Assembly (NCBI RefSeq): GCF_022605725.1
Contig: NC_065554.1
Location: 1,073,100-1,137,099, forward strand
Length of the DNA stretch: 64,000 bases
From: Anthonomus grandis grandis
Lineage: Eukaryota > Arthropoda > Insecta > Coleoptera > Curculionidae
Direction of reading: 5' to 3'
Each line of letters opens with the position of its first letter. Position 1 is the first letter of the stretch. The notes below the pieces were generated by a model that saw only the letters and a program-made list of their open reading frames with translations, was not told the DNA's origin and ran no database searches. Positions 44,342 through 55,404 of the stretch are shown here, piece by piece. The translations under genes were made by a program, and so were the position numbers.

Positions 44342-44419
44342 TATCACTAAAAAAGGCCTATTTAGTAAAAAAAAAAACATCTCCCTGACATTACTACATA
44401 TAAGTTTACATGCTTAGGT

Positions 44420-45649
44420 AATCACCTTTCAGTTTCACCTTTTGTTTAAACCTGTTTCATTTGATTTCCTATAGTTTATATTTTATGTGGAAGTTTATTA
44501 AATAACTTTATGCACATATAGTAGGGACTCTCTTTAAAGAGTGAAAGCCTCTATATAGGGTAGTTAATATTACATATGCGAGTATTAAACCCATGATCAA
44601 CAGAAGTAGGAAACTTATCTCTATTTTTAAATAAAAACATCACTGCTTCAAATATAAACAAGTTACACAGTTGAAATTCCCTTAGATCTAAAAATAGCTT
44701 TACAAGATTATAACTACTGCATCCTAAATATTATTCTAATTACTTTTTTTTTAATGAGAAATATATTTCTTATCTTAGAGTTGGCTGCCCAGAAAATAAT
44801 GCCATGTCTAGCTGCGGACTCAAAGTTTTCAAAATACTAATCCATTCATTTAGGTATTTTACCACTGTACAGAAACAAAAATAAGCTTTATTTAATTTAA
44901 CTTGTAAATGTTCAATGTGTTCTGAAAAGTCTAAAAATTCATCTATATGTACACACACTTTAACCTCGTAATTGTTGAGGTTTACTTCTTTTGGGGTCAC
45001 TTCCTGGTTTTGTTTTGCTTTAAAAATGAAAACGGTCGTTTTTTGTTCATTAAACTACTAAACTTCTAAACTTCATAAACTAACTATAATTCTTCTTTTT
45101 ACTAAACCAATCTTTGCTTTTTTGAAACAGTAGATCTTCATTCTAGCATAGCTTAGTATGTCTGGAAATGCCACTAATAAATTTGTCATCATCTGAAAAT
45201 ATTCTTAGGGTATTACATACTGTTTGAATATTGTCAATAATTTCAAAAGGCAAGTCATTTATGAACACCATTAAGTAAATAATCTAAATTTGTGATCTTT
45301 TGCTTGTTAACATTACTTGTTGGACTCTATTGTTGAGATAAGAAGTGAACCATTTTAAGGAATTATTTCTCACCCCATATTACTGTAATTTCTTTATTAA
45401 CAAATTTCTATCTAATCAATCATATGCCTTAGAAAGATCTAAAAATATTCCCAATGAAAGCTTTCCCCTCTCCAAATTCCTCAAGACTACATAAGTGAAA
45501 CTGAAATATGGTAGTTTGTGTAGATTTACTCTCAAGATATCTATGTTGATTATCAGACAAAATATTGCACTCTTTTAAAAAGCTGAGAAGCTGATTGCAA
45601 ACAATTAACTTAAACAGCTTTGAACAACTTAGAAGTAGGCTGATCAGTC
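44420..45649 (-). pseudogene. LINE (jockey-like) reverse transcriptase, longest copy
   Basis: From about 45649 downward the minus strand gives ESKSTQTTIFQF, then FLDLSKAYD (motif A, catalytic Asp visible) and NNSLKWFTSYLNNRVQQV. VFINDLPFEIIDNIQT and LRIFSDDDKFISG (motif C, changed from ADD to SDD) follow at about 45280-45170. The thumb frame (45000-44770) has VHIDEFLDFSEHIEHLQ. The C-terminus with SCKAIFRSKGI and IKLFNKLP ends near 44430. Frames shift several times. The part above 45241 is outside the palindrome. The Tc1/mariner relic at 45652 interrupts the 5' side. Endonuclease and ORF1 are not seen. Confidence 0.8.
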
Positions 45650-45651
45650 TA

Positions 45652-47707
45652 CAGTGCGTCTACAGGATAAGCGAATTTATACATAAAAATGACAAAAAAT
45701 TTAGGGTTGAAATTTGACTGTTTGGCATCCAGCCCTGCTTAATTCAAAAATAAAATTTTGCATATTTTATTTTTTTTTAAATCAAGCATGGTAAAGTAGT
45801 ATATCTAGAAAAGATATAAAAAAAGTTTGTAAGAAAAAGCTGTTTAGAATGCAAAATTAAGCCTGAATACCGAATTTCTTAATCATAGGCTTACTTTGAT
45901 TTTTACGTTTAAATTATTTATTTATTCTGACTTTTCTCAAAGTTTAAACAAAAACCAAATAAATATTAATATTTAAAATAGTGAAAGTTATTTTAAAAAT
46001 TATTGTTCTTGAAATAATTTTTTTTACGATCGGTAGGAATTTTTTCGGCTCGTGGAATGCATGCCGCTTATTATATTGGGTTCTTTTTTGCTGCATTTAT
46101 GAGTTTTTGTCGACCTTTTTAAAATGTAAACATTCTCAATTAAATGTAGCAGCTACAATGAAACATTGTCACTGTCAAAGTTATGTACAAAAAACTTATA
46201 TCATTATTTTATTGTAAAGTAAGTAATTTAAAAATATATAAAGTTATTAATAATATCGGAATTAACAGAAAAATGTTAAATTTGGAGCAGAAAATTTTCA
46301 TTGTGCAATCATATGGTAGTGAAAATATATGTCGTTAAACTACGTTTTGAATCCTTTTTTTCGTGAAAAATATCCGCTAATAAGTCGAAGTAGGTAATAT
46401 CTTCTGGGAGACGACTAATCTAACTTTTTGAGGCCACGGGTAGTGTTGAGATGAAAAAAAAGCAGAAAAAGAGATACGATGACAACGATGCTGCTACAAT
46501 CTTTGCTTTGGAGTCAATTGCTGAGAACCCTCGGATGTCATTGAAAGCTAGATCGGCGGTGCTGAACATGAGCAAATCTGAATTACAAAGAATTTATCAT
46601 GCCAACAATATTAAAGTATTCAAACCAAGGTACTTGCATACTTTAGAAGAGAGGGATGAAGCGCATTATTTTCTGCTTGGTTAGGCAATAATATTCTCGG
46701 ACGAATCTACTCTCACGACAAATGGTGTAAATTCATTTCAAAATTGTCGGTTTTGGTCCAACTAAACGCCAAACTTGGGGGAATCCATGGCAAGAGGCAA
46801 TATTTTAAAAAAGTCAACATATGGTGCGCCATATCTTACCATTGAGGTATTATTGGACCATAGTTTATTAAAGGATCTATGAATCAAGAAAAATATCCTC
46901 AAATTTTGGAAAGATTTTTTGAAGAATACTTAGAACCTTTACCAGTTGATCAAAGAATAAATCTTTATTTTTAACACGACGGTTGTCAAGCGCACTCCAC
47001 TATTCGAGTAGCAGAATGGTTGAATAGAACTTTTCGGAATTAATAGATTGGAAGACGCGGCCCAATTGGGTGGCCGCCAAGGTCACCTGATTTAACCATT
47101 TCTGATTCTTATTTACGGGGTCAAGCAAATTGTTTATTCCGATCCATTAGCAAATGACAAGGAAAGGTATTGGAAAATGTTTCGATAATTCGATTGAAAA
47201 ATGTTTTGAGATAGCTGCATTGAATAAATTTAAAATAAGTAAATAAAATAAATTTTCTTGTTAAATTAGATGTACTATATACATTTTATTACAAACATAT
47301 TTTTGGGGATGGTTTGTAACTCTTAGATCAGTGATTTAACTGATAGATAAATAAATTAGTTAGTTTTACTCTAATAATTATATATGAATAAAAAAATTAA
47401 TTGGTACACAAAACGTAAAACTCAAAGTAGGCCTACGGTTGTAAAATTCGGTATTCGGGCATAATTTTGCGTTCTAAACAACTTTTTCTTATAAACTTTT
47501 TTATATCTTGCCTAGGAATACTACTTTACCTACTCATAAAATTTAAAACAAGCTCGAATTAAGACATGCTTGATTTAAAAAAAATAAAAATATGCTAAAT
47601 TTTATTTTTTATTCAAGTAGGGCTGGATGCCAGCCAAATGGTCAAATTTCAACTACAATTTTTTTTGTCATTTTTACGTATACATTCGCTAATTTTGAGA
47701 CACACTG
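45652..47707 (+). mobile_element. Tc1/mariner relic with ~230-bp TIRs
   Basis: The ends are CAGTGCGTCT on the left and the complement of CAGTGTGTCT on the right, both next to TA. The TIRs run inward for over 200 bp, with shared stretches GGCATCCAGCCCT and GAAATTTGAC. A broken transposase lies between. The element is inserted in the LINE RT. Length is 2,056 bp. Confidence 0.85.
46451..47240 (+). pseudogene. Tc1/mariner-like transposase, degenerate
   Basis: The first frame (46451-46684) has MSLKARSAVLNMSKSELQRI, a helix-turn-helix region. The next has IIFSDESTLTTNGV with the first Asp, then NCRFWS before a stop. Further on HDGCQAHSTIRVAEWL has the second Asp, and IGRRGPIGWPPRSPDLT follows with the third Asp position. 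At least five stops or shifts are present. The order is typical for DD34D/E-type transposases. Confidence 0.75.
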
Positions 47708-48675
47708 TATAGTTGTCAAATGCATTAAGATGCAGGCCATGCTTTAATGAAATGTGCAACATGTGGCAGAAAACTTGTTGTTGTAAATGCATATTTTGAT
47801 AATACTCGCTGATATATCTTTTCGGTAGCTCAATTTATTTTTTACTTTTTTAGGAATACTTAAAAGTTCGTTTGGGCTTTATAGGCCTTAACAAGAAGCT
47901 TTTATGGTTAGCTGCTATGTTTATGTGCCTTTTATCAACAGGTCATCTCACTCTGTTTTTACAATTTTGTATCTATTTGCATACATCGAAAAAAATCATC
48001 AAATAAACATCTAATTGATCCTTTACTTCCCTAACTTCCTTATTATATTTATAGAGATCTTTTTTATTTTTCTTACATATTAGTTTCTTTGGAAAACTTT
48101 GAATAAAAATTGGTTCAAATATATTTGTAAAAGCACCCCATTAGCTAAATAGCTAATGGGGTGCTACATCACAATCATTCTGACCAAAAACGTCAGCCCA
48201 GTTCTCTTCTTTTAGCTATTGAATAAAAAAAGGTTTGTTTGAGGAAAAAATCTTTTATATTGTTTTTGGTATATGTATATACTGGTTTTTAGTTTCGAAG
48301 ATTATTTTTTGCCCTTTATGATTTGAAATATGAGTTTGCAGTCATGCCTAGTACACAAGCAATATCAATATTGGTAAATATATTATGGATACAACTATTT
48401 AACCTAGTTTTTTCTGTAATTGTTGGTTAGAAATTAAATGAGTCCATGATTGATAAGATTTCTTCTTTATTTCTATTAGGTTTTAAAAGTTCAATATTAA
48501 TGTCATGTGCTACAAATGCCTACTTTTGACTAGCTGTCAAACACAAAAGTAACTTTGTTATCATCTTTTGAAATCAAAAATTCCTGTGTTAATTGATAAA
48601 TTTTCAAAAGCTTTAACCTATTTTGGTACAGTAATTACAGTAGTTTAAACTCTGGTATAGTAATTTTCATTCTGT
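47708..48675. other. AT-rich DNA with a perfect hairpin
   Basis: No gene is recognised. The hairpin at 48132-48165 is the one clear structure. Frames near 48500-48670 may be the 5' continuation of the gypsy integrase relic, but are too broken to call. Confidence 0.4.
48132..48165. repeat. Perfect 16-bp hairpin with 2-nt spacer
   Basis: AGCACCCCATTAGCTA (48132-48147), AA, then the exact complement TAGCTAATGGGGTGCT (48150-48165). It stands out in AT-rich DNA. Confidence 0.85.
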
Positions 48676-48951
48676 GGTATTCCTAAAACAATTATTTTAG
48701 ATAACGGATCTGAATTCCAAAATGAAAGTGTTAAAGAATTATTCAAATCACATAATATTAAAATATATTTTACAACAGCCCAAATCAAACAGCCCTTTGA
48801 AACATTAAATTCAACTTTAATTGAACATATTAGACTTTTAAAAGAAAAAGATAAAAATGAAGACATTGTATGTTTAATGCCATATGCAGTTATTGCTTAT
48901 AACAATACTATACATTCCAGTACAAATTTTACGCCCTTTGAACTAATCTAC
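48676..48951 (+). pseudogene. Gypsy-type integrase core relic
   Basis: An open stretch of 92 codons reads GIPKTIILDNGSEFQNES, with the second catalytic Asp, then TLNSTLIEHIRLLKEK and AVIAYNNTIHSSTNFTPFEL. The segment where the catalytic Glu should be reads QPFETLNS, so the VERFNS-type motif has decayed. Flanking RNase H and the zinc domain are absent. It could be from the same family as the H2C2 relic at 44030-44341. Confidence 0.75.
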
Positions 48952-50518
48952 ATAGGCATATGGATACACAAGATCCCATGAAATGAATGGCTGCTCATAT
49001 TTATCAAAAAAAATTAATTAACAATTGATAGTTTGCCAATACCAGTTAATATCTAAAATATTTTAAATTTTTAGATTATTTAAATTAAATTTAATTTGAC
49101 TCAAATGGTGCAATTATTACCTTTAGATTAGTATTACCATTGGTTGAATCAAATATATATCACTAGTATCAATTATACCTATTCTGTATCGTTAAAATCA
49201 ATTTTTCTTAAACTTACTACAAAAACCATTCCCTGTGGTTAGCGATAGGAAGTATTCTTATATGGATAAATTATCTGCCGAACTACAACTCTATGAGTAT
49301 TTATGTAAAGATGCTCATAATGCTATAACGTGTCGCCCCTTTTGCATAGAACTCCAAGATATTCAAGTTAATAGAAAATGGTTGATATCCATTCTGACTT
49401 CATAGTTCTTATTTGGTAGAAACTACCAATTAATGCATTATCCAAATCAAGCCATTCATCTCAAGGACTTATAAACTGAGCCAACTTAACTATGAATGAC
49501 ATATCACTCAAAATTAAATTGTAAGTTTTCACTTTCATGATAAAAGAAAAATATTGAATCTTCCTATGTTGGACCTAAATACAATGAATCTTGAAGAAAG
49601 ATAGAAGCTCTTCGGCCATTCAAGTACAAAAAAGACTTTTCAAAGAAATTAAGACTCAATAATAATTATTTTAATATGTATTTTCTTTAAAGGAAACTCG
49701 ATTTATACAGGGTGCAGAGTGATTTATACACTATCAACGTCACAGGCTGTAACTTTTTTATTTTAAAGTATAATTTTTTAAAAGAAAATGTATACCCAAA
49801 ATTAGTTATAAACACTACCCCCGACAAGTGATTGCCTAAAAATCACCTCAACCTTTTTTTTCAAATGACATCATCATTATTTCTTTTAATGTTGGGAATG
49901 CTTGTAAAATTATTAATTAAATTTCATAAAAAAAACATGTATTAATATCAACCTAAGGAATTTTTAAATTTTAAATTTTTAAAATTAGGCTTTTCTCATT
50001 GTTTTCAAGTTCAATATCTATAATAAAATGAGGTAGTATATTGAAAAGAAGAAACGAGCTCAGAGATCAATTGATTAATTCTCAGCTCCTGTGTATATAA
50101 AAAATATCTATTATACTTCAAGTAAATTATTGTATTTAAGACTTATTGAACTTACATTAAATCAAATATAACGAAAGGTTTCGTTAAAAATTTAAGGTCA
50201 TATATCTTCTTTTCAATATTTGAGCGTATGACATAGTATTTTCTAAATTGATTTTTACTGTATTACTGATGTAAAACCCAACAATATAGGTAACTCATCA
50301 TGAATTCGCCACAACAGTATAGATTTTACTTAAACATATTTTTATCCAACATGTAGAGCAGAATAAGCATTTATAGATGTAGCAAGCTATCAAAGCTCAA
50401 GCTACAATTATTTTTTAAGTGAATATAAAGAAAGATATTTCCAAATATTTAAATTATCAGTTTTATTGATTTTTTTAGTGCAGTTACAGCAAGTGGGTCT
50501 TTGACAAGCAGAGGTATA
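48952..50518. other. AT-rich DNA with one Tc1-type end
   Basis: At 49706-49716 TACAGGGTGCAG resembles the CAGGGTG ends of the Tc1/mariner-like elements further on, but no partner end was found nearby. No gene is recognised. Confidence 0.35.
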
Positions 50519-52809
50519 TACCGGGTGGTGCGTCGCCGAGCGAGAACATAGGAAAACCCATGTAAATTTTAATGGGGTCAATTATTGGCTTCCCTGTACA
50601 TTTTATAGAAAAAATGTAAGATAACTTTTTGAAGGGACCAATCTGGCAAACTCTTGTGCAAAGTTTAAAAAAATTTTAATAAGTGAATCTTAAATTATTC
50701 AATTAAATGTAATTGCTAAATTAGCAAATTTTCGGTTCAGGTAAAACCAAACCGGCACCAGTAAAATGAATATTGTCACTGACGTGAGGAAAAGTGTCAA
50801 TAAATCAGTGACAGTCGATATTTGAAAACAAGTATGTATTATTCAATCGACGAAAAAATAGCCATAATTAAGTTAATAAATAATTACTTAATAAATAATA
50901 GTTATAATTAACTCTTACTTTGAATGTATGGTTGTGATATTGATAAAACGAAAAAAAAAACATTTCTTGTAAAGTCGAAATTATACCTATTTGTAATGAC
51001 GTCATTTTTGTTTATCTTTGTTTAGCATATTCCAAACAGCGGCGACAACAAACTTTTGAAAAAAATTGGTGTCTGATGATTATTCATCTTTTATATGCTA
51101 GGTTATGTGAAATATCCGTCACTATCAATCAAAAATATTGGTTTGTCAACTTGTTCTTGAAAGTTATTTCGAAAAGTGTTAGATAATGCCTAAAAAAAGA
51201 TATAATAGGTATAATGAACAATCGCAGCTGATGATTTTAAATATATTGGCTTTTTTTCAACTGGAAAAGGAACAAGTCCGAAACGGATTTGCACTTCAAA
51301 TTGAGAATATGAGGCTTTCCAGAAAAAGCCATGAAAGATGAAATATGGAGTATTGCACGCAGACACTGCCCTAGTGAAAAAAAGTACTTCCTTGATGAAT
51401 ATGTTAAACCTTTAGGACATAAAATTTTGCGACTGCCACCATATCATTGCCAGTTTAATGCAATTGAAATGGTATGGTCGGAATGTAAACGAAAATATGA
51501 TCAATATATTTCCAATTTTAGGGGGTCACCTTCAGAAGTTCTGACTACATGGGAAAGGGTAATAAACGAAATTTCTATAGATCATTGGCAAAAATATGTT
51601 TTTCATACAGAAAAGGTAATTGAAAAGGCTTGGGAGGCAATACAAGTGTGTGATGCCTATGACATTCTGCCACTTGTGATTACGACTGACGAAGACGACG
51701 ATGACGAAGACAATACCTCTGATTTCAGTTCTGACTCTGACAATACTGACGAGATTGATTAAGCTTTTTTTGTTCCAGCAAATTTTATTTTATGATCGTC
51801 GTTTAAGTATTCAATCATATCGTTGCAATTTCATTAACTTGGTAATGCAACATGGCATGTTTTTTTTGAGTTTGTATGTTTTATTTTTTGGAATGGTATT
51901 TTCATTTTAGTGTGTTAACATATTCCATCAAGCAGCATTTTTTTTCATGAACAAGTAAATTAAATTGTGAGTATTTAAATTTTTCCCAGTGAGTTAAAAT
52001 AATTTTATACCATTATTCACAATTTTCGTAAGCTCGGTTTTGTTACGTCTACTGCTCGTGCCGAATTCTACTTTTCAAATATGTTGTAGATTTGGTTTTT
52101 GCGGTCTTTTGCCTGGAAAATATATGAGCAGCGTAATCCTGATCTGATTTTATCCCATTCTATCACATTCTCAATTTGCAGAGCAATTCCGTTTCGGACT
52201 TATTGTTTATGTCCCATTATTTATGATTAATTATAATAATATTTGTTAATTGTTAAGTTTGTTAATAATACAATAAATACTACAAGATTTTTTAAAATTG
52301 AATGGAAGTATATACACGAATATAAAAATATAAAAAAAATCAGCTGCTAAAATAAATCATTTGTTAATTTCTGAACGTATAAAAATACACAGCAGACTAT
52401 TAATTTCTGAAGGCGATGGTAAAGTTTCTAACCTAATATTGATTGGCAAAAATATCTACGCCATACGTTTTTTCTCACCTGGGTGACCTAACTACAAATG
52501 GGTATAATTTCGACTTTATTCGGCTGTACGTCAGATTTGACAAAGCCTTATAACAAATTGTTTGCTGGTGGCTGGTGTCTGGTTTTACTTGAAACGAAAA
52601 TTTGGTAATTTTGCAATTACATTTAATTGAATAATTCAAGATTCGCTTATTAAAATTTTTTGAAACATTGCACGAGGGTTTGCCAGATTGGTCTCTTCAA
52701 AAAGTTATCTTACATTTTTTCTGTAAAATGTACAGGGAAGCCAATAATTGACTCCCTTAAAATTTACATGGGATTTCCTACGTTCCGCTCGGCGACGCAC
52801 TGCCCGGTA
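50519..52809 (+). mobile_element. IS630/Tc1-like transposon with ~240-bp TIRs
   Basis: The ends are TACCGGGTGGTGCGTCGCC and the complement of TACCGGGCAGTGCGTCGCC, inside TA repeats. The TIRs extend about 240 bp and share GGCTTCCCTGTACATTTTA and AGACCAATCTGGCAAAC-like segments. A short transposase lies between. Length is about 2.29 kb. Confidence 0.88.
51186..51762 (+). pseudogene. IS630/Tc1-like transposase, internally deleted, acidic C-tail
   Basis: An N-terminal frame from 51186 reads MPKKRYNRYNEQSQLM and ENMRLSRKS, then stops at about 51340. The second frame (51331-51762) resumes inside the DDE core, with HKILRLPPYHCQFNAIEMVW, in which the Glu after AI is the likely third catalytic residue, and ends with a strongly acidic tail (TDEDDDDEDNTSDFSSDSDN). 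The first two Asp residues and their region are missing, so about 200 codons have been deleted. The family has a DDE_3 core. The protein cannot be catalytic. Confidence 0.8.
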
Positions 52810-53879
52810 TAAGATCACTGTTCTCATCTGGTAGGCCTCTATTCGACTCTGAAAAATTCAGCTTTTCTTCTTATTTCTAAAGTTTGAATATTAAATAAAG
52901 TGCTTGGTTAGCATGGTTTTATATGAAACTATGTATAAGTAAACATTACCTATGTTAACATAAAGATAACATGTGAAGTTCCTTGAATTCCTTATACCAA
53001 TACCAAGTGCACCATACACTTTAGTAGTAATATCTCAAAATGACTATTGAATTTTATATTACTTTGAAAAACAACTTTCAGATCCTTTACCTCTGTTTTG
53101 TTAATTAATAATTTATTATTTATGAAATAAGTAAATTTGATATCGATTTTGCTCAAAGCAATTTTCTACAAAGTTTTTATCTTCTTGCAACTTCTAGATC
53201 TTAGTCATCAACAAAAAGGAGACTTTCCCAGTGCTTTACCACCCTTGGATGGCTATCAGTAGGAATTCAAAAGAGCAACGGCCTCAAATTACTACCCTGT
53301 GGCACAGCAAAAACTGCAGAAAAACCCTCAGACCTTGATTTTGCAACTTAAAAACTTAAAAACTTAAAAACCTGTTGTAGTGAGGTCAGGTATGTTTTCA
53401 AATTGTAGCCTTTTTACCGTTAAGGTGTAAATTAAAACATTCGATGCACAAAAATAGTTAACCGATTTATTATACACGTACACACTAAACACGATAATTT
53501 AAGACTACTTGGAATATTTATTTACCACTATTTATGTCAATTTTAAAAGTCGCGCCAATACTCTGATGAATTAACTTGCTCCTAGAACCTAGCGGTTTTT
53601 ATTATAGCGGAATAAAAATTAAAATTTATGAAAGAAAACTCAATTTTTAAAAAATAACGTACAGTGATGCTATGGTACGTTAGGGTCTTAAGTATGTCTG
53701 AACAATACAAAATTTGTATTTGCAATTCACTACAGAATACAAGTTATCACATATTCGAAATTTTAAACATGTGCGTGAAATAATAGAAGAGCGCATATTG
53801 ATTGTGAAATATTTATACAGGTACTTTACGTGAAAATCGAGTAGAAAATAGCCCACTAAGGTCAAAGCAAGAATGGAAA
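52810..53879. other. AT-rich DNA with a LINE RT scrap
   Basis: On the minus strand at 53250-53309 the frame reads AVPQGSNLRPLLF, the GxPQGSxLxPLLF motif B of jockey-like reverse transcriptases, then stops. Nothing else is recognised. Confidence 0.5.
53250..53309 (-). pseudogene. LINE RT motif-B scrap
   Basis: The sequence VPQGSNLRPLLF is diagnostic for motif B, though the fragment is only 20 codons long and followed by a stop. It may be from the same LINE family as 44420-45649. Confidence 0.6.
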
Positions 53880-54375
53880 ACTGAAAAAAAGGCTTCTGTC
53901 ATAAGTCTGCATGTCAAGATGTTGTAGTTGTTCAATGGAAGGAACAAAGTTGTAGCACCTGCTTCAAATTTTGACGTATCTGCAAACACAACAGCTCCAC
54001 GTTACTGCAGAGAAACTAAATCTAAGGTAAATGTTCCACAGCCTGGCATAATATATAATTATAATAGAGGGATGGGTGGGGTAGATAAATTAGACAACAT
54101 GGATGCCAACTATAGGGCCCGAATAAGACAAAGAAAATGGTGGTGGCCAATTTTATTTTTCGAAGAAACATAGCCCTAGCTTGCGGCATTCATATGGAGT
54201 AAAGTCTGTAAAAGGGAAACTAAGACCAACCTTACCGCTGGATGTTAGGCTTGATAATATCAATCATTTGGTGGAATATTCTGAGACTGATAGAAAATGT
54301 GCATTTTGCAAAAAAAGGCAAATTTTGTTTGCATAAAATGTAATGACTTCAAGGCTTATCACACTAAATAGGCAT
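53880..54375 (+). pseudogene. piggyBac transposase C-terminal part
   Basis: The frame 53928-54173 reads SNFDVSANTTAPRYCRE, then YNRGMGGVDKLDNMDANYRA and KWWWPILF. MGGVDxxD and KWWW are the signature of piggyBac (DDE_Tnp_1_7) transposases, and the Asp in MGGVD is catalytic. A stop follows, then RKCAFCKKRQILF and, in another frame, CIKCNDFKAYH, the cysteine-rich C-terminal domain that binds the TIRs. The upstream catalytic core is absent. TIRs and a TTAA duplication were not found. Confidence 0.85.
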
Positions 54376-55404
54376 ATCAAAGAATACATTTTTTGTTGAT
54401 TATCAGAATTTTTATTTTGTTATTTTTAGCACAATGTCCCTCATAAGGGACTGTTCTTTTTTTCAAATGAATACATTTCTTGTTTTTTTTCCACATTTGC
54501 CTGCTTATTTCAAGTACACTAAACAAAGGTTTAATAAAAAACGTATGTGTTTCTTATTCCATGCTACTTCATGCACTAATGGGTTAAATAAGTTTTGGTT
54601 AAAAGTCTCTTTACTGCTTTATTTTTATATCAAAAAAATATTACTGTAGCTTTCGCTAAAATCCGATAGGGGCATTGACTTGGGGATTTACTTTATTCAA
54701 GTTAACGATATATATTTTTTTATGCTATTAAGAGCAGGGAACAAAGCTAAACAGATTGGTAAAAACCGCATTCAGATATAACTACTCAAACTAAAGTTAT
54801 TAAAAAAAAATGTAACCATTAAAAAATTAAAATTACAAAAATCGTCGTAAATTCATATTGCATTAGTCGAATTGAGAAAACTTGTGTTAAATGAATATTC
54901 GTTTAAAGAAAGAAACTTAGTATAAGTAGGTTTTCGAAAATCCATGAGGAGGCGGTCTTTCATATAATACATTTATATTAATAGATTATTTCGTCCTAGA
55001 TTTTCAAAATGGGCGCCCCTATGTTCACGCGTAGACTTTGTCTAGCTAAGAAAAGGTACAGCACGTGTTGTTCGGCTCGGTTGCGCAGTAAATTTGTTTA
55101 CGCCGCTGCCAAAGCAACGGTATCGATCGCCCCGATTTGCATATAAACACTGCCGTTGCGTTAATTCTTATATTTGTGTTCTGTGCCTTTTAGTGTTTAT
55201 GTCTTTTCTTAAAAAAGGCGCGCTACTGTCGCTAATCGCGCGTTATTAGGGGACATAACTTGGCGCAGCTTTGAAACAGATGGTGTACCTTTCCTTAGCT
55301 AGACAAACGCTAGCTGAACGACATGATAGGGATGTAATCTGAAAGTAAACTAAATTTGCATCAATATGAATCCTATTTGATTAACCTCTAAGATATTGTA
55401 TATA
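54376..55404. other. AT-rich DNA with a small inverted-repeat unit
   Basis: No gene is seen. The GC-richer unit at 55037-55307 is listed on its own. Confidence 0.4.
55037..55307. repeat. 271-bp unit with 24-bp inverted ends and promoter-like centre
   Basis: TTTGTCTAGCTAAGAAAAGG (start of left arm, 55037-55060) and its complement at 55284-55307 match in 23 of 24 bases. The interior is G/C-richer than the flanks and has GCATATAAACA (TATA-like). It looks like a MITE or a fused pair of element 5' ends. No duplication was identified. Confidence 0.6.

Larger units (their letters stand above)
28110..45241. repeat. Right arm of giant inverted repeat
   Basis: This is the mirror copy of 298-27782 without the gypsy element, the hAT element and the extra 754-bp unit. 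The outer end merges into more LINE sequence at 45242, with no sign of a junction. Sampled stretches differ by scattered substitutions and small indels (for example 13 bp fewer near 33053), so it is a separate copy and not the same molecule read twice. Confidence 0.95.

Noticed and set aside
298..45241. Palindrome explained as a raw-read or assembly reflection
   Set aside because: The arms differ by a gypsy insertion with its own target duplication, a hAT excision footprint, a tandem duplication and small indels, and the spacer contains a separate repeat. A simple reflection would not create these, though a mis-join of two alleles or copies is still possible and needs long reads.
45981..46217. 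78-residue frame inside the Tc1/mariner relic
   Set aside because: It lies before the transposase and has no family match.
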